This document shows positions 23,091-36,800 of a DNA stretch of 64,000 bases, piece after piece; within the stretch, counting starts at the first letter, position 1; each line of letters opens with the position of its first letter. The translations under genes and the position numbers were made by a program. Source of the DNA: Rhyzopertha dominica (Eukaryota; Arthropoda; Insecta; Coleoptera; Bostrichidae); NCBI GenBank assembly GCA_025024175.1, contig QCXZ01000041.1:20703786-20767785 (forward strand), in the 5' to 3' direction. The notes beneath the pieces are model-generated. The model was not told the DNA's origin. It searched no databases and saw only the letters and a list, made by a program, of their open reading frames with translations.

Positions 23091-25720
23091 CCGAAACAAG
23101 NACATTTATGGTGGCATTAAACGAACTAAAGCCTCCAAACTTTATAAAGCAGTATATAACTGGGCTCCTAAAACTAACTTTCGTTGTTACNATGGGACTT
23201 GTTCCTTAGTTTGTTTTAGCGAATCCGTTTGTAGAGAGAATGGTTTAGAAATGATTATATATTAATAAATGAACATTTTAGGAAAAAAATTTTGCACACT
23301 TGTACAAGGTGTTACAAGAGGAAACGGTGCTTTTAGAGATATAACCCTTTAAAACAATGGCTTGAAAACCATTTTTCATTGTTAATTTGATTTGTATTCT
23401 AGAAGCTATTTCATTTTCATTAAAAAATTGACATGGTATTCGAAAGAAAATACATTAGTCCAATGTTGTGTGTAGGGCGAGTTTAACATGTGTATTTTGT
23501 TATTTTGGTATAACAAGCAACGACAGTAGCGATAGCATCAGTTTATCAAAATAAAAACAGAGCCAATGAGATTCAGGTATGGAGAATTGCATATTCTTTT
23601 GTAAAATTTAAATAAACAACGGTTTAATTATTAATTACTTCAAATATTCAACTACAAGTTATTATATCTTGTTAGTCCATTCTATTGTCAACTATAATAT
23701 CAACAATCAAGTTTCTCAGTTAGATTAATCCTATAATACCGTAATTTCTTTAAAAATAAATGAATATTTTACAATTTACTATGATTGATGTTCGCTTGCT
23801 TTTTTCTAAATCCTTTATTTTTTCTAACAGCTTGCAGTTTTACTTCTCTAAACTCTTGCATAACTTAGATTGTATAGGTCGAAAAATTATGTTAACTAAT
23901 ACAAAATAGCCAGCTTCAGGCTATTAGGTCAGGTCAGGTTAGTATGTTACTTATCCCACTCATTTTGCGCAAGCTAAGAACTTCATTGCTGCACGCATTT
24001 TATTACCAAGGCCCTCCTTATAATAGCATCAAATATATCAAAATTATTTGAACGCTACAAGAAGAACAAGAGCAACATTTAATTGCATCAACTTGACTAA
24101 CATTTGCTTATTTGTTATAAACATTAATGACCCAATTTGTACGATCTCTAAAATAATCCTCTGCTGATGCAGCCAATAATTATGAATTTTGGCTGACAGT
24201 CAAATTTTATTTTAAATTTTCTGCCTGGGGCAGCCCTCAACGGAATTACATCACTTAATAGTCATTAACTAGTTCGCACCTGAATCCGTTAAGATCGATG
24301 GAGATGACCTTCTATAGTATTAAATATATGCTTAAGTTTAAAAAATAAAGCAAACTTTTTTGTCTTAGCACCAAACGTGTTGATGCCAACAGGCTGGTTT
24401 GCAAGTTTTCTAATAATGCTCCTATGCTATTAAAAGCATTTTATTGCTTGCAGTCAAAATTGTTTATATTTTAGAACCGTTTACTTCTTAAAAATGTTGC
24501 AACAGACCTTTGAGTGTTTCACGTATATGTGCATGTGTACAAAAATACTATAATTATTAACCTATGTTCATATTGATCCCGTAATTGCATTGTTGGTGCT
24601 TTCTACATCATATCAAATATTTATTCACACGCAAGTGCTTCACTTTCCAAGAAGCGTGGTAATCAAGGACTGATAACGAGAATTAAATTAATCGTTAAAT
24701 ATTTAGGAATTAAAGTAACTCAGTTTCCCATCTAAATAAGTAATGATACATTTTACGCCGTACATGTTTTAGCTACAGGTGTTGCGGTTTACTACGTGTC
24801 ATAAATCTGTAGTATATACCTTACGAGATTTGCCGTACTCTCTTTAGGTAGTAAAAAAGTTATCATAGAATAATACCCTTTAGATTCTTGACAAACTGGT
24901 TTAAATGTCGCATTAAATATAGATCAAGGGTCCAGGGTAGCAGGAGTCTTGTAAACGGTCAACTCTTGGCGCTTTCAAATTATACGACCTGTGGATTGTC
25001 TACTTGAAAGATATAATTATAATATCGATTGGCTCTAATTCCTCTATTCTATTGATATTTTTTCGTCTCGTAAACAAACTGTTATCTCAAGATAGCAAAA
25101 CCAGCTAAAAGCAGAAGAAAAATAAAAAATAAATGGTTTCTAGATTTCCATATGCGCGCCGAAGACACTGGTTTTCTAGTAGTTCATAAGCGCCTTAAAT
25201 TAATTAAGAAGGTCAGGAGACAGTAAATATGTGTAAATGTTACTTAATTGATTTGTGTCTGATTTTTTGCTGATGGTGTTTTCTGTTCTATTAATATGGT
25301 ACATTTCAAGAATTAATTTTTTATTAAAATTAAAATTCTATCTATAAATTTGAACATAAATTTGAAATGGATGTTATATGAAATGTTTTTTGATCGTTTG
25401 CACTGTGACTTGACATTATAAGTTTGACAAAAAAATTTGGTATAGTTTTATTTTTGAAATGTGTCATCTAATATAAATTACAAGAAGAAAATTTACTAAA
25501 GCCTTGGTAATATATGTATATAGGTGTATGTTAGAGAACGTGGCATGCAATTGTAAAAGGCTGATTTATAACAATCTCAGAATTTGTAAGTTAGATGTGT
25601 TAATTAGTCTGTAATTTATAAGTGCTGTTTTTACAGAAGCCCTGACGAAGACTAATAAAGTTCGATTACCTCCTAATTTAAGAAAAATATTTATATAATT
25701 GTGCGACCGCAAACTTTTAT

Positions 25721-25722
<2 letters not shown>
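23091..25722. other. AT-rich intergenic DNA without identified features
   Basis: No coding signal or bounded repeat recognised. Confidence 0.4.

Positions 25723-25772
<50 letters not shown>
25723..25772. repeat. TA dinucleotide microsatellite
   Basis: About 25 uninterrupted TA units. Confidence 0.98.
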
Positions 25773-25779
<7 letters not shown>

Positions 25780-27938
25780 AAAATAGCGGTCGTATATAGT
25801 TTATGTGCTTAAAGCGCCTAATATCGTCATCTGAAAGTGAATATGAGCACATCGATGATACTCCACTAACTTGGACATTAGCAAATTTTGGACTAAAAAC
25901 CGTGAGCGCATTGATCTGATATTTTAAATAGATCAAATTCAAAAATAGTGCTTTTGAAGTCGATTACATAAATGCTAGATAATAACCAGACATTGCAACA
26001 CATCAGTAAAATGATAGCATATTACATCTCAATGTTCGACGACGATTTTGTATACGCATTATGAGTAGGTACAGTGTAAAATCAGAATTAGATAGTTGCA
26101 TAAAATTATGCAAGACAGCTTTGTTATGAACACAGTACAGAATATACCATCTTTTATTTAGACTGAGTCTTCGGGTTTACTTGATTATCACATTTATCAT
26201 TTAGCTATTATTTTTTTAAGTTAAGCCAACCTCCGTAGGTCGCCAGTGCACTGCTTCCAAAAATTAACCCAACACATAATATTTTAATCAAAATAAGCCC
26301 GATTTAAATAAACTGAGATATATTTAATCCGTTTTTCAAAAAGTCTTTTGTATACTGGGATTTTAACAGCACACCGGGCTTTAATTCGTGCTTATAATAC
26401 TACTGAATTCCTAAAATTTGCGTTAAATAGATTATTCTTAGTTTGGATGGGTTTTTGCTCGAACTAACTGATATTTTTAAATTTTTTGGTTCTCTGTATT
26501 AATTTTAAAACTTGTTACTAAGAAGATTGGAGTTACCGCCAAATACAAATACGTGACCGATTCTGGGTATTCCACATAACAGAATCATGCATAGTTGAAC
26601 AATCCCTATAAAAAAAAACATTAGAAGAGCTGAACAAAGTAGAAATCGAATTATCACTTCTGGCCAAAATAAGCTTGGAAACCATTAGACAACGACTTAC
26701 TGAATGTCACTAGTATAGGTCAAATATGAGTTCTGGATGAAAATTGTGAAATACGCTGGTCTATAAATTTTACTTCATTAACAATTTCGTAAATACATAA
26801 TTAATCAGCTAAATGTATGGAAGGTGGGAAGGGCCCAGAGTTGGCAGTCCAGGTCCAGAGGGGGGCAGCTGGTTTAGTGATTACCTTCCCATTCTGCTCT
26901 TGGAACCCATGGTATGCATGCATGGATGCAGCAGGTTTGCAATATTGCTGTTTTTTTTTGCATATTATTGATAAGATCTTTAGATATTCCTAGCCGGACT
27001 TCTGCCAGGTATGTTGAAACTCTGCTGCAAAATTCCAGTATTTTTTATATTTTTCCTGTTTTTTGAGTATAACTTTTCTACTTTCTTTATNACACGCCAC
27101 TACATCGACACGGTTATAATCTATAGTTCTTGTGATGTGGATCAACCTGTTCTTATAAAGTATGATATCACGTCAATCCAAAACACCAGATTGTGAGAAT
27201 TTGTAGAACAGTAGATCGAGCGGTGGACGACCTTTCTTTAAATTATATCTTATTGGAAAGTGGCTGCGGATAATCTTAGTGAACGAATTGTGCCTTTAAA
27301 TTAAATATGCCGAATTGGATAGTCGGGCAGCCTGCTCTTATATATTCAATCCTTTTAACAGAGACGTGTGGCTATAGTCTGCACACATTCTATATGTTAA
27401 ACCGTAAAAACCTTGCAGTCTTGTTCTTCCCATTACTTTGAACATTTTCAACTAGATCATTTAAGTTGGGAGCAGTGTGTGTGTTCCTCTGTTCAGAAGT
27501 ATATAAATCGAGTTGGTACAGTTAATGAAATAGGTTCGTAAGCTTCGCTCTTGATATCTGTAAATAGGAATAGAAATAGGCGGGACTCCTCCCGCCTTAT
27601 ATTCTAGGTGTAGTCCTTCAATTGTACTTTTATGATGCACTTGGTATTTGCAGCATGTTGTACGCGTAAGTGTGTTGAGCGCATCATTCGCTCCATTTTA
27701 TTAAACTAAATGAGAGAGCAAGTATTGGAACAGATTAGATGTTTATGGCGTTTACTTTGTTCTTTGCTGTTGTGTTTTTAGTATCTGTGTAATATGTTTC
27801 TTGCTTGTATTTATCTGTAAGGGTATTTCTTATTGCTGTATGGTCAAGTTTCATTGATTTCAGATATCAGAAATACTTTAACCATGCTGTTAATTCTACA
27901 CTTGTCAACACCCAGTTCCATTTGTATATCTGTGTGCG
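25773..27938. other. AT-rich intergenic DNA
   Basis: No gene recognised. A GC-richer patch at about 26820-26940 (GGCCCAGAG, GGGGGGCAGCTGG, GCATGCATGG) is unexplained. Confidence 0.4.
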
Positions 27939-28179
27939 CAGTGCCAGCGCGAGGTTATATTACGCCCTAGGCAAAATGTATTGGTACGCCTGCCACACCA
28001 CTTCACAAAATCAAATTAATTCAGAGATGATTTGTTTCATAAACCGCTTAAATTGTGTCCAAACTTTCTAACACAAACTGTATTGATATCTTTTACGAAA
28101 ATCTATAAAGATGGCCAAATTTGCAGTTTTTGCGCCCAAGGCGACTGCCTAGTTTGCCTTAATGGTAGCGCCGACCCTG
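27939..28179. mobile_element. hAT-like MITE, 241 bp, at the left edge of the satellite array
   Basis: The right end, inverted, reads CAGGGTCGGCGCTACC, and the left reads CAGTGCCAGCGCGAGG. Just inside, CGCCCTAGGCAAAAT at the left matches the inverted GCGCCCAAGGCGACTGCCTA at the right. This type of terminus is common for hAT-like MITEs. I see no convincing 8-bp duplication; the right flank is already satellite sequence. Confidence 0.65.
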
Positions 28180-31100
28180 TGTACAAGGCAATATGAACGT
28201 ATTCAATTCGTATGCACTTGGACCCGATAGATAAACCCAGCATTTCCTAGATGTAATTCAGCCAGTTTCAGTTTAGATAACGCAATACATGACAATTGCA
28301 ATTAGTTCAGAAAGATAAATTGATTTTTAGATGATAAACTAGATCCATGCATCTAACCGATAAATCTAACACTTTCTTAATGAAACTCGGTATTCCCCTT
28401 CTGCATGGCGTTGTCAGACCATAAAGATACACTGTACAAGGCAATACGAGCGTATTCAACTTCGTATGCACTAGTACCCGATAGATAAACCCAGCATTTC
28501 CTAGATGTAATTAAGGCTGTTTCAGTTTAGATAACGCAATACATGACCATTGCGCTTAGTTCAGATAGATAAATTGATTTTTAGATGATAAGCTAGATCC
28601 ATGCATCTAACCGATATATTCTAACACTTTCTTAACGAAACTGAATATTTACCTTCTGCATGGCGTTGTCGGACCATAAAGATACACTACAAAGCAATAC
28701 GGGGGTATTCAAGTTCGTATGCACTAGGACCCGTTAGATAAACCTAGCATTTGCTAGATGTAATTCAGCCAGTTTCAGTTTTAGATAACGCAATACATGA
28801 CCATTGCACTTGGTTCAGAAAGATAAATTGATATTTAGATGATAAACTAGATACATGCATCTAACCGATAAATCTAACATGAAACTCGGTAATCCCCTCC
28901 TGCATGGCGTTGTCAGACCATAATGATACACATTACGAGGCAATAAGAGCGTATTGAAATTCGTATGCACTTGGACCCGATAGATAAAGCCAGCATTTCC
29001 TAGATGTAATTCAGTCAGTTTCTGTTTGGATAATACAATATATGACCATTGCGCTTGGTTCAGAAGAATAAATTGATTCTTAGATGATAAACTAGATCAT
29101 GCATTTAACCGATAAATCTAACACTTACTTAATGAAATTCGGTATTCCCCTTCTGCATGGCGCTGTCAAACCATTAAGATACATTGTACAAGGCAATACA
29201 AGCATATTCAAGTTCGTATGCACTAGGACCCGATAGATAAACTCAGCATTTCCTAGATGTAATTCAGCCAGTTTCAGTTTAGATAACACAATACATGACC
29301 ATTGCGCTTAGTTCAGAAAGATAAATTGATTTTCAGGTGATAAACTAGTTCCATGCATCTAACCGATAGATCTAATACTTTCTTAATGAAACTCAGTATT
29401 CCCCTCCTATATAGCGTTGTCAGACCATAATGATACACTGTACAAGGCAATACGAGCTTATTCAAATTCGTATGCACTTGGATCCGTTATCTAAACCCAG
29501 CATTTGCTAGACGTAATTCAGTCAGATTTAGTTTAGATAACGCAATACATGACCATTGCACTTGGTTCAGAAAGATAACCTGATTTTTAGATGATAAACT
29601 AGACCCATGCATCTAACCGATAAATCTAACACTTTCCTAATGAAACTCAGTATTCCCCTTTTGTATGGCGTTGTCGGACCATAATGATATACTGTACAAG
29701 GCAAATACGAGCGTTTTCAAATTTGTATGCACTTGGACCCGTTAGATAAACCAAGCATTTGCTAGATGTAATTCAGTCAGTTTCAGTTTAGCTAACGCAA
29801 TACATGACCATTGCACTTGGTTCAGAAAGATAAATTGATTTTTAGATGATAAACTAGATCAATGCATCTAATCGGTAAATCTAACACTTTCTTAATGAAA
29901 CTCAGTACTCCCCTTTTGTATGGCGTTGTCAGATCATAAAGATACACTGTACAAAGCAAATACGAGCATATTCAAGTTCGTATGCACTAGGACCCGATAG
30001 ATAAACCCAGCATTTCCTAGATGTAATTCAGCCTGTTTCAGTTTAGATAACGCAATACATGATCATTGCACTTAGTTCAGAAAGTTAAATTGATTTTTAG
30101 ATGATAAACTAGATCNATGCATCTAACCAATAGAACTAATACTTTCCTAATCAAACTCAGTATTTCCCTTCTGCATGGCGTTGTCAGACCATAAAGATAC
30201 ACTGTACGAGGCAGTACGACGGTATTCAAATTCGTATGCATTTGGACCCGTTAGATAAGCCCAGCATTTGCTAGATGCAATTCAGTCGGTTTCAGTTTAG
30301 ATAACGCAATACATGACCATTGCACTTATATCATAAAGTTAAATTGATTTTTAGATGATAAACTAGATCCATGCATCTAACCAATAGATCTAATACTTTC
30401 TTAATGAAAATCAGTATTCCCCTCCTGTATAGCGTTGCCAGACCATAATGATACACTGTACAAGCCAATACGAGCTTATTCAAATTCGTATGCAGTAGGA
30501 CCCGTTAGATAAACCTAGCATTTGCTAGATGCGATTCAGTTAGTTTTAGTTTAGATAAAGCAATACATGGCCATTGCACTTGGTTCAGAAAGATGAATTG
30601 GTTTTTAGGCGATGAACTAGATCCATGCATCTAACCGATAAATCTAATACTTTCTTAATGAAACTCAGTATTCCCCTCCTGTATAACGTTGTCAGACCAT
30701 AATGATACGCTGTACGAGGCATTACGGGCATATTTAAATTCGTATGCACTTGGATCCGTTATCTAAACCCAGCATTTGCTAGACGTAATTCAGTCAGGTT
30801 TAGTTTAGATAACGCAATTCATGACCATTGCACTTGGTTCAGAAAGATAAATTGATTTTTAGATGATAAACTAGATCCATGCATCCAACCGATAAATCTA
30901 ACACTTTCTTAATGAAACTCGGTAATCCCCTTCTGCATGGCGTTGTCAGACCATAATGATACGCCGTACGAGGCAGTACGAGCGTATTCAAATTCGTATG
31001 CACTTGGACCCGTTAGATAAACCCAAAAGATTGCTAGATGTAATTCAGTCAGTTTCAGTTTAGATAACGCAATACATGACTATGCACTTGGTTCAGAAAG

Positions 31101-31261
31101 ATAAATTGATTTTTAGATGATATACTAGATCCGTGCATCTAACCGATAAATCTAACACTTTCTTAATGAAACTCGGTATTCCCCTTCTGCATGGCGTTGT
31201 CTGACCATAAAGATACACAGGACAAGGCAATACGAGCGTATTCAAATTCTTATGCACTTGG
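28180..31261. repeat. Satellite array, about 12 monomers of about 253 bp
   Basis: Monomers begin GTACAAGGCAATACGAGCG and recur near 28181, 28434, 28687, 28935, 29190, 29440, 29694, 29950, 30205, 30459, 30710, 30965 and, partially, 31215. Constant blocks include ATTCGTATGCAC, the (C)CCGTTAGATAAACCCAGCAT or CCGATAGATAAACC variants, and ATGCATCTAACCGATAA. Monomers 6 and 11 share a rarer GGATCCGTTATCTAAACCC variant five units apart. No reading frame is conserved. The array ends abruptly at 31261. Confidence 0.97.
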
Positions 31262-31309
31262 TCGCTGTTTTTTTTAGGTGTAGTGTTGTTTTCCAGTTTA
31301 ACATGGTTA

Positions 31310-31421
31310 TCCTTAGGAAATTAATTTAGAGCAGGATCTACAGGATGTAGAACTTGTATTAACCAAGAGTACAGTACGCTGTCGAAAGCTTTCTTATGGT
31401 CTATGTATGTAGCCGAAGTAT
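31310..31421 (-). pseudogene. Non-LTR retrotransposon reverse transcriptase fragment (3' part of a split copy)
   Basis: The minus strand encodes TYIDHKKAFDSVLYSWLIQVL, the palm segment with the first catalytic aspartate of LINE reverse transcriptases (usually YIDYKKAFDSVPHSWL). It continues the copy at 31874-32205 after the interrupting insert. The right-hand limit of homology is uncertain. Clade not assigned. Confidence 0.75.
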
Positions 31422-31426
31422 ATTAT

Positions 31427-31868
31427 ACTGTTAGGAATACGTGAAATACGGATTTCTGATTTAACTCGTTTTAGTTAAAACACTTGTATCAAATATACCA
31501 AGTCTAAACACAACCAGTTCAAAGCACTGCTGTTTTAACATAACTAAACCACTATACTGTATGTACACACTTGCACCACTAGGTATTTCGCTCGATGATC
31601 GCTATTCGAATTCACAACTCCCGCGCTTCTCTCCGTCGGGCTATTTATACTTCCATCGAACATTCCAGAAGCCACTCTTCTAGGTGCTCTCGAAACTCCG
31701 CGAAATCGAATCTTCTGAGGGGTATCGACCTCGGTATAGACTTTTTCTTTCCATCTGTTTGTAGAACTACTACTTGCAGTGTCCTACTGCACCGCATCTA
31801 TACGTCTGCGGCTCTCGTCCACAGGTGGCGCTGATTTCGCAACAATACGTTTTGCTCGACTATGCTAC
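31427..31868. mobile_element. 442-bp insert in a LINE, probably a solo LTR
   Basis: ATTAT flanks the insert on both sides (31422-31426 and 31869-31873), and the LINE reading continues on either side. The left end reads ACTGTTAGGAATACG and the right ATGCTAC. A TATTTATA-like box and a GC-richer half around 31615-31830 fit an LTR promoter and 5' leader. The ends are not a clean TG...CA at the duplication boundary, so another element type is possible. The open frame at 31595-31834 has no recognisable domain. Confidence 0.55.
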
Positions 31869-32205
31869 ATTATTCCTGTATCTATTATTGCTTGTTTCTT
31901 ACAGCGTTGACTTTCCTTGCATGCACACTTTTGTTCCTCATGTATAATGTTATTTTGTAAAAGTTCAGTGATTTTTTTTGTCATAATAGCTGTTACTATT
32001 TTGTATATCGTTGAGAAGGCAAGCGGATGGTCTGTATTTGGATGTGTCATTTTGTTTGTCATTATCTTTTGCTTTTAAGTAGGTTACCCCGGCTCTTTCA
32101 AAATCGTGTTTTAGAGTTTAGCTAATGGTGTATGAACTGGAGTTAATTACTTATACAAAAAATTCTGTAATTGGTCTCTTCCTGGCGCTCTCCAGCTGTG
32201 AGTCG
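31869..32205 (-). pseudogene. Non-LTR retrotransposon reverse transcriptase fragment (5' part of a split copy)
   Basis: Read on the minus strand, segments in order are PGRDQLQNFLYK, GVTYLKAKDND, SKYRPSACL, STIYKIVTAIMTKKI, NIIHEEQK and RCKKQAIIDTGIM. These match the order of fingers-domain motifs in LINE reverse transcriptases (SKYRPITCL, then IYKI and NNI..EQKG). Stops and frame changes make it a relic. Confidence 0.75.
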
Positions 32206-32253
32206 CATCAGCAGCTTGTTTAACATCTGTTGTTATTTCTATCCCCGCCATAG

Positions 32254-32292
32254 GATGATGATGATGATGATGACGACTACTATTATTATTAC

Positions 32293-32340
<48 letters not shown>

Positions 32341-32341
32341 C
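32254..32341. repeat. Compound trinucleotide microsatellite (ATG)n then (ATT)n
   Basis: About six ATG units followed, after a short mixed stretch, by more than fifteen near-uninterrupted ATT units. Confidence 0.97.
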
Positions 32342-33825
32342 TTCTCAATATATCATATTATGTTGCAATAAATAATAAATAAATCAAACATAAAACGTTT
32401 TTTAACAATGAATATCAACTCTATTTTATCCANATGACACTCCTAGGTAATTGGCAACATTTCAGGCCATGATATCGTTTTCGCGAATGCATAATAAAAC
32501 TAGTTATTTGGTAGAGTGGCTCTTTATGTCCGTTTTATAATTTTCCAACTTGGTTAACAATTGACTGATGCGATGTTATTATGTCACAACTGCGACAGCC
32601 ATTGGGCCAAAATATAAATGAATATATTAGCTTCAGCTCATATGCAAACGCATCCATAACCAACCACTGTAATGCGGCAAATGACAATACGTTAAAAATG
32701 TTTATCCGAATACTTGCTAACTGATGATATATCATGTTGTGGACGCGTTTGCGGCAGTAGCAGTTCCACTTCATTTTGTATGCCATACGCAGTAGGTTTG
32801 AAGTTTTTAGTAAGGTAATGCTAGTCAAATAAGAATACAGGGACGATTCATGTGACAAGAACGGAGGTTGCATATACATATATGGTCGACAACTGTTTCC
32901 GCTTTGACAGTGACCTAGGGCAGTATGTTTGAGACAATGAATTATCGTATAAAATATATCTACTATACCTTAAATTAATTAAGACTTATCGGTTAATCAG
33001 AGCACTGAAGTGGAAAAGGAAGCTAATTGTCTAGATGGGTACATTATATGGTGTTTTAGGGAAAAAAACTAGCTTGTCGGTGTCAAATAACCGTGACAAT
33101 CAATTTGCCTACACCTATGCATACCACGCGATTTGTTGCTTCATAATCTTAAAATTGTATGTAAATATGTTTTTATTTTTAAGTGTTTGACAAATTTAAT
33201 ATTCAAAACACCCAGCTATTACTCCTGAAAATATCTTATATATTGTATACTATTTTAAAATAAAACTGACGTCTAAAGCTGTTGACAATAACACCTACGA
33301 ACAATAAAAATAATGGAGGCTCAAGATGGCCGTTTCCGTCTTCGTTTATATGTGGATAAAAATGCGCAACGCTCCTTATATTTAACAAAGTAGACGAATT
33401 TTACAGTTGGTGACGACCGGCTAAAGTATCGTTTCTAAAAGCTTTTTTGATTTGTAAGTGTTCCTATGGTCGAATGTAGTTCCAAGAAGGCCGAATATAA
33501 AGCGAAAGAGGTACAGGGCGTCGAAAAAACCTAACAATATCAAGATCGTCGTCCTAAATTTTCGTTCTAAGAAACCGCTTTACTTAGACGATTGCGCTTG
33601 CAGACCAGTGATTTTCGGAATATGGAAGAGCTATTAGGATGGGGGTCCATTAAAAAATTTTGGCTTGTTTTCACATTTTTCTCAGCGACTTAATCTGGTG
33701 CTGCTCCTCACCATTTAGCATCGGCGTGATGGGCTGCAAATGTGAAGAGAACGATCACAGTGAAGCTATATAATATGGCATGCAAATCTAGATTTTGGTT
33801 AGATAAGCATGCTGGTCGAACCAGT
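32342..33825. other. AT-rich intergenic DNA without identified features
   Basis: No coding signal recognised; the 32535-32879 minus-strand frame has no known motif. Confidence 0.4.
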
Positions 33826-36800
33826 GATCAGAAGTAATTCAATCACAGGTAGTGCATTACTGTAATTCAATTACTTTTCTTAGTAATGAGTAATTGTAAT
33901 GAACTACTATTTTGAAGTAATTGCAACGAAATCTCAATTACCTACAATTAACATTTGTTAAATTTATGGAATTTACTTATCTAAAGCCGCATGTGATCTC
34001 ATTGGGGTACATATCATAAAGAGAAAGATCTTAAAACTTTACCCAGTGGGGGTTAAATATTTATGATTACCAATTCCCAATTTAAAAGTAAACAAAGGCT
34101 GTTCCGTTTTTTTTTTAATTTGTACAATGCCCGATTTCCTGAGCGAGTTATATCGGGTTGAAGTGACCATCATCACGGCGCCATCAGACAAATGTCGCAG
34201 TCGTATTAGCTTGGTTAAAGAAATTAAAAATAAAATTAACAAAACACAATTTAAATTGCTATTCCAGTAATAGTGAATACCTCGCACTTTGAAGGAAATA
34301 TGTAGAAAAGATAAAGTTATAGCATATAATTAAAAGTTATAATTAAAAATTGAAAAATTGTGACTATTGAAATTATAAACGGTATAAAGAAGCAATAATT
34401 TTTACATCAGTTAAATTCATAATTGTTAACGGCCACGCTCAGCAATATGTTTCTGTGATTGTAGAAAAACAATTGTGCAATCTCCCATTAGAAGAACCAT
34501 ATCAGCAATAAGCCTAATATTTGGATTTTGGAAATCATCTTGTCTTCTGTTCATAATATATAAACTATGCGAACCCAAATTAATAGAAAGTGTTTCTCAT
34601 TAACGTGTGTTTAAGGTATTATATAAGTAATTGTAATAAATATATAAAAAGCAGTTACTAGAATAAAATGAAAGTAAATGGTAATTTTTTTCTTTTTATT
34701 TCTTAAGCCTTAATTTTTAAAACCCTCTTCTCTAAACAAATGCAGTAAATCCTATTTATAATACATTTTGCTTCCTTATGCCTAAAAACTAATGTAAATG
34801 AAAATATCATTTATTTCTGCGCGCGGTATATTTCTGCCCGAATAACCGTTGTATTTTCAATGTTCTACTTTTTCTTCTAGTGTTTATAGCGTTAATCAAA
34901 GAGGGTCATTATTTTATTTTTTTTAATATTATAAAACTCTGTTTCTCTAAGCAATGCAATAGTTATTACAAAGTTATTTATTTATTTGCTCTACTGAGTT
35001 TCATTCTGTCTGTATCGAAAAATTCAATTTAAATGAGTTAATTTAATTTAAATATTGATTTAATAATCTGATTGTATTAGTAGAAGTAAGATCTACAACT
35101 TAAGCAATAGTTGGTACTGATCGAACGACGTCTATGTAAGCTGAATTTGCATAAGTTGTACCTATATTTTGATTAACCGAGACCAAGAACTAACAAGAAT
35201 AATTTAGAAGAAAATAGTATATTTAAATTTTGCACATTTAAAGAAATTATAACATTTAATGCAAAAGCATATATCGAAGTTGCTTTGATATAGAGGCCCT
35301 GAGAAAGTCGAGCAAAATCTGACAGATTAAACTCAAAAATTCAGGAAGAGCACAATTCGGAATAGTCTGGGTTTTACTGGATATTAATGTGTAATAATTG
35401 TTTTCATACTTTTTACAAAATATCAGCATAACATTTACTGAGATTGTTCTTAAATAATTTTTTTTAAAATAAGTATTTATATTGCAATTTTTATTATTTT
35501 TTGCTTTTACTGTATTTGAATACCTGGATATTTAGAGATGTTCCTAAGTTGTGAAAATAAATGCCTTAACCGTGTCTGCCCCCGATATTATAATTTCCAT
35601 CCGCTGTGCTCAACATATCAAGAACAAGAACACAACCTGGGAAAACATAATTGGAATTCATCTTGTTATCTTATTTCTATTACACAAGTGTTTAATAGGG
35701 TGTTATACAGTATCAAAAAAACTACAGTTACTTACGAAATTCGGATTCTAAAGACGATTTAAAAAGTACTGAAGCAATAAATTAAGAAAAAGAAGTCAGC
35801 AATTTTTCATTATAGGAAAAATAAATAATGACATATTTATAAATTTGCCGGCGTGACGTCAGTATGCAAACCGGTAACAAAGCGCATGCCTCACCATTGC
35901 TTTGTTGTTTATGTAGTACAGTACGATGCACTTTTTAAAAACCATTTCTGTTCAACTAATTATTTGCAGGCAAAACGACAAAACAACTAAATCTATCGCA
36001 AACACGACAGTCAAGAAACTCTTTGAGATCATGTCATAGAAGGTTATTTTTTTAAATTAATTTTTTGGCCCTGCCTATTTGGCAATTAGCCAGCTCATTA
36101 GTATTTTTAATATTGTTTATTGATAATATACATTTTTACATTATAAACGGACATTCACAACATCCATGCCTTACGCGGGATTCGAACCCGCAGCCTACCT
36201 GGCCATAGACAGTCACGCTTCCGCGCTATCCACTAGACCAGCTAGGCCGGCTTAGAAGGTTATGTTTTATGTTGTCCTGTCTTCTGTCTTGATGAGATAA
36301 ATCCTTGCAGTGTTGCCGATGTTGACTTCTTTTCGTTCTTTTTCAGCCATAATACTTCCAACCGTACTTTAATGTCATTATTGCATTTAACAATTATGCA
36401 AAATGAAATGAAATTTAAAAACTAGTAATGTGCATTAACAGTTTTTAATAAGTTTTGGAGTCGGACATTTAAATTTAAACAATAATAATTTCACTTCTAA
36501 ATTCAATCTGGCACCTATATTCATTTGCACGCTGACATCATGTATGGGCGCAATTTCTATACTTTTGAAAGTATTGTAAATTTGATGTTAATTATAATAA
36601 ATCACTTAATAGATTGACCATTTTACGAAAAAATTGAAAAATACGTATTATTTATTTTGCTTTGCTTTATAAAATCCAATTAAAAAAAATTGTGGAAAAC
36701 CCTATTGTAAAAACGAATATTGGAATTGCTTAAAATTAACGATAACAGACTATTTCTTTTAGCACAGCAAAGGTAATGCATTACTTTTTTAAGTAATTAG

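Noticed and set aside
28180..31261. CRISPR-like array
   Set aside because: Repeats are head-to-tail 253-bp monomers with no unique spacers, in eukaryotic DNA.
31595..31834. Arg/Ser-rich open frame as a gene
   Set aside because: It lies wholly inside the 442-bp LTR-like insert and has no recognisable domain.
36157..36240. Functional tRNA gene
   Set aside because: A and B boxes are good, but the acceptor stem has a mismatch, the anticodon arm is irregular, and an A-rich body plus exact duplications show a SINE.
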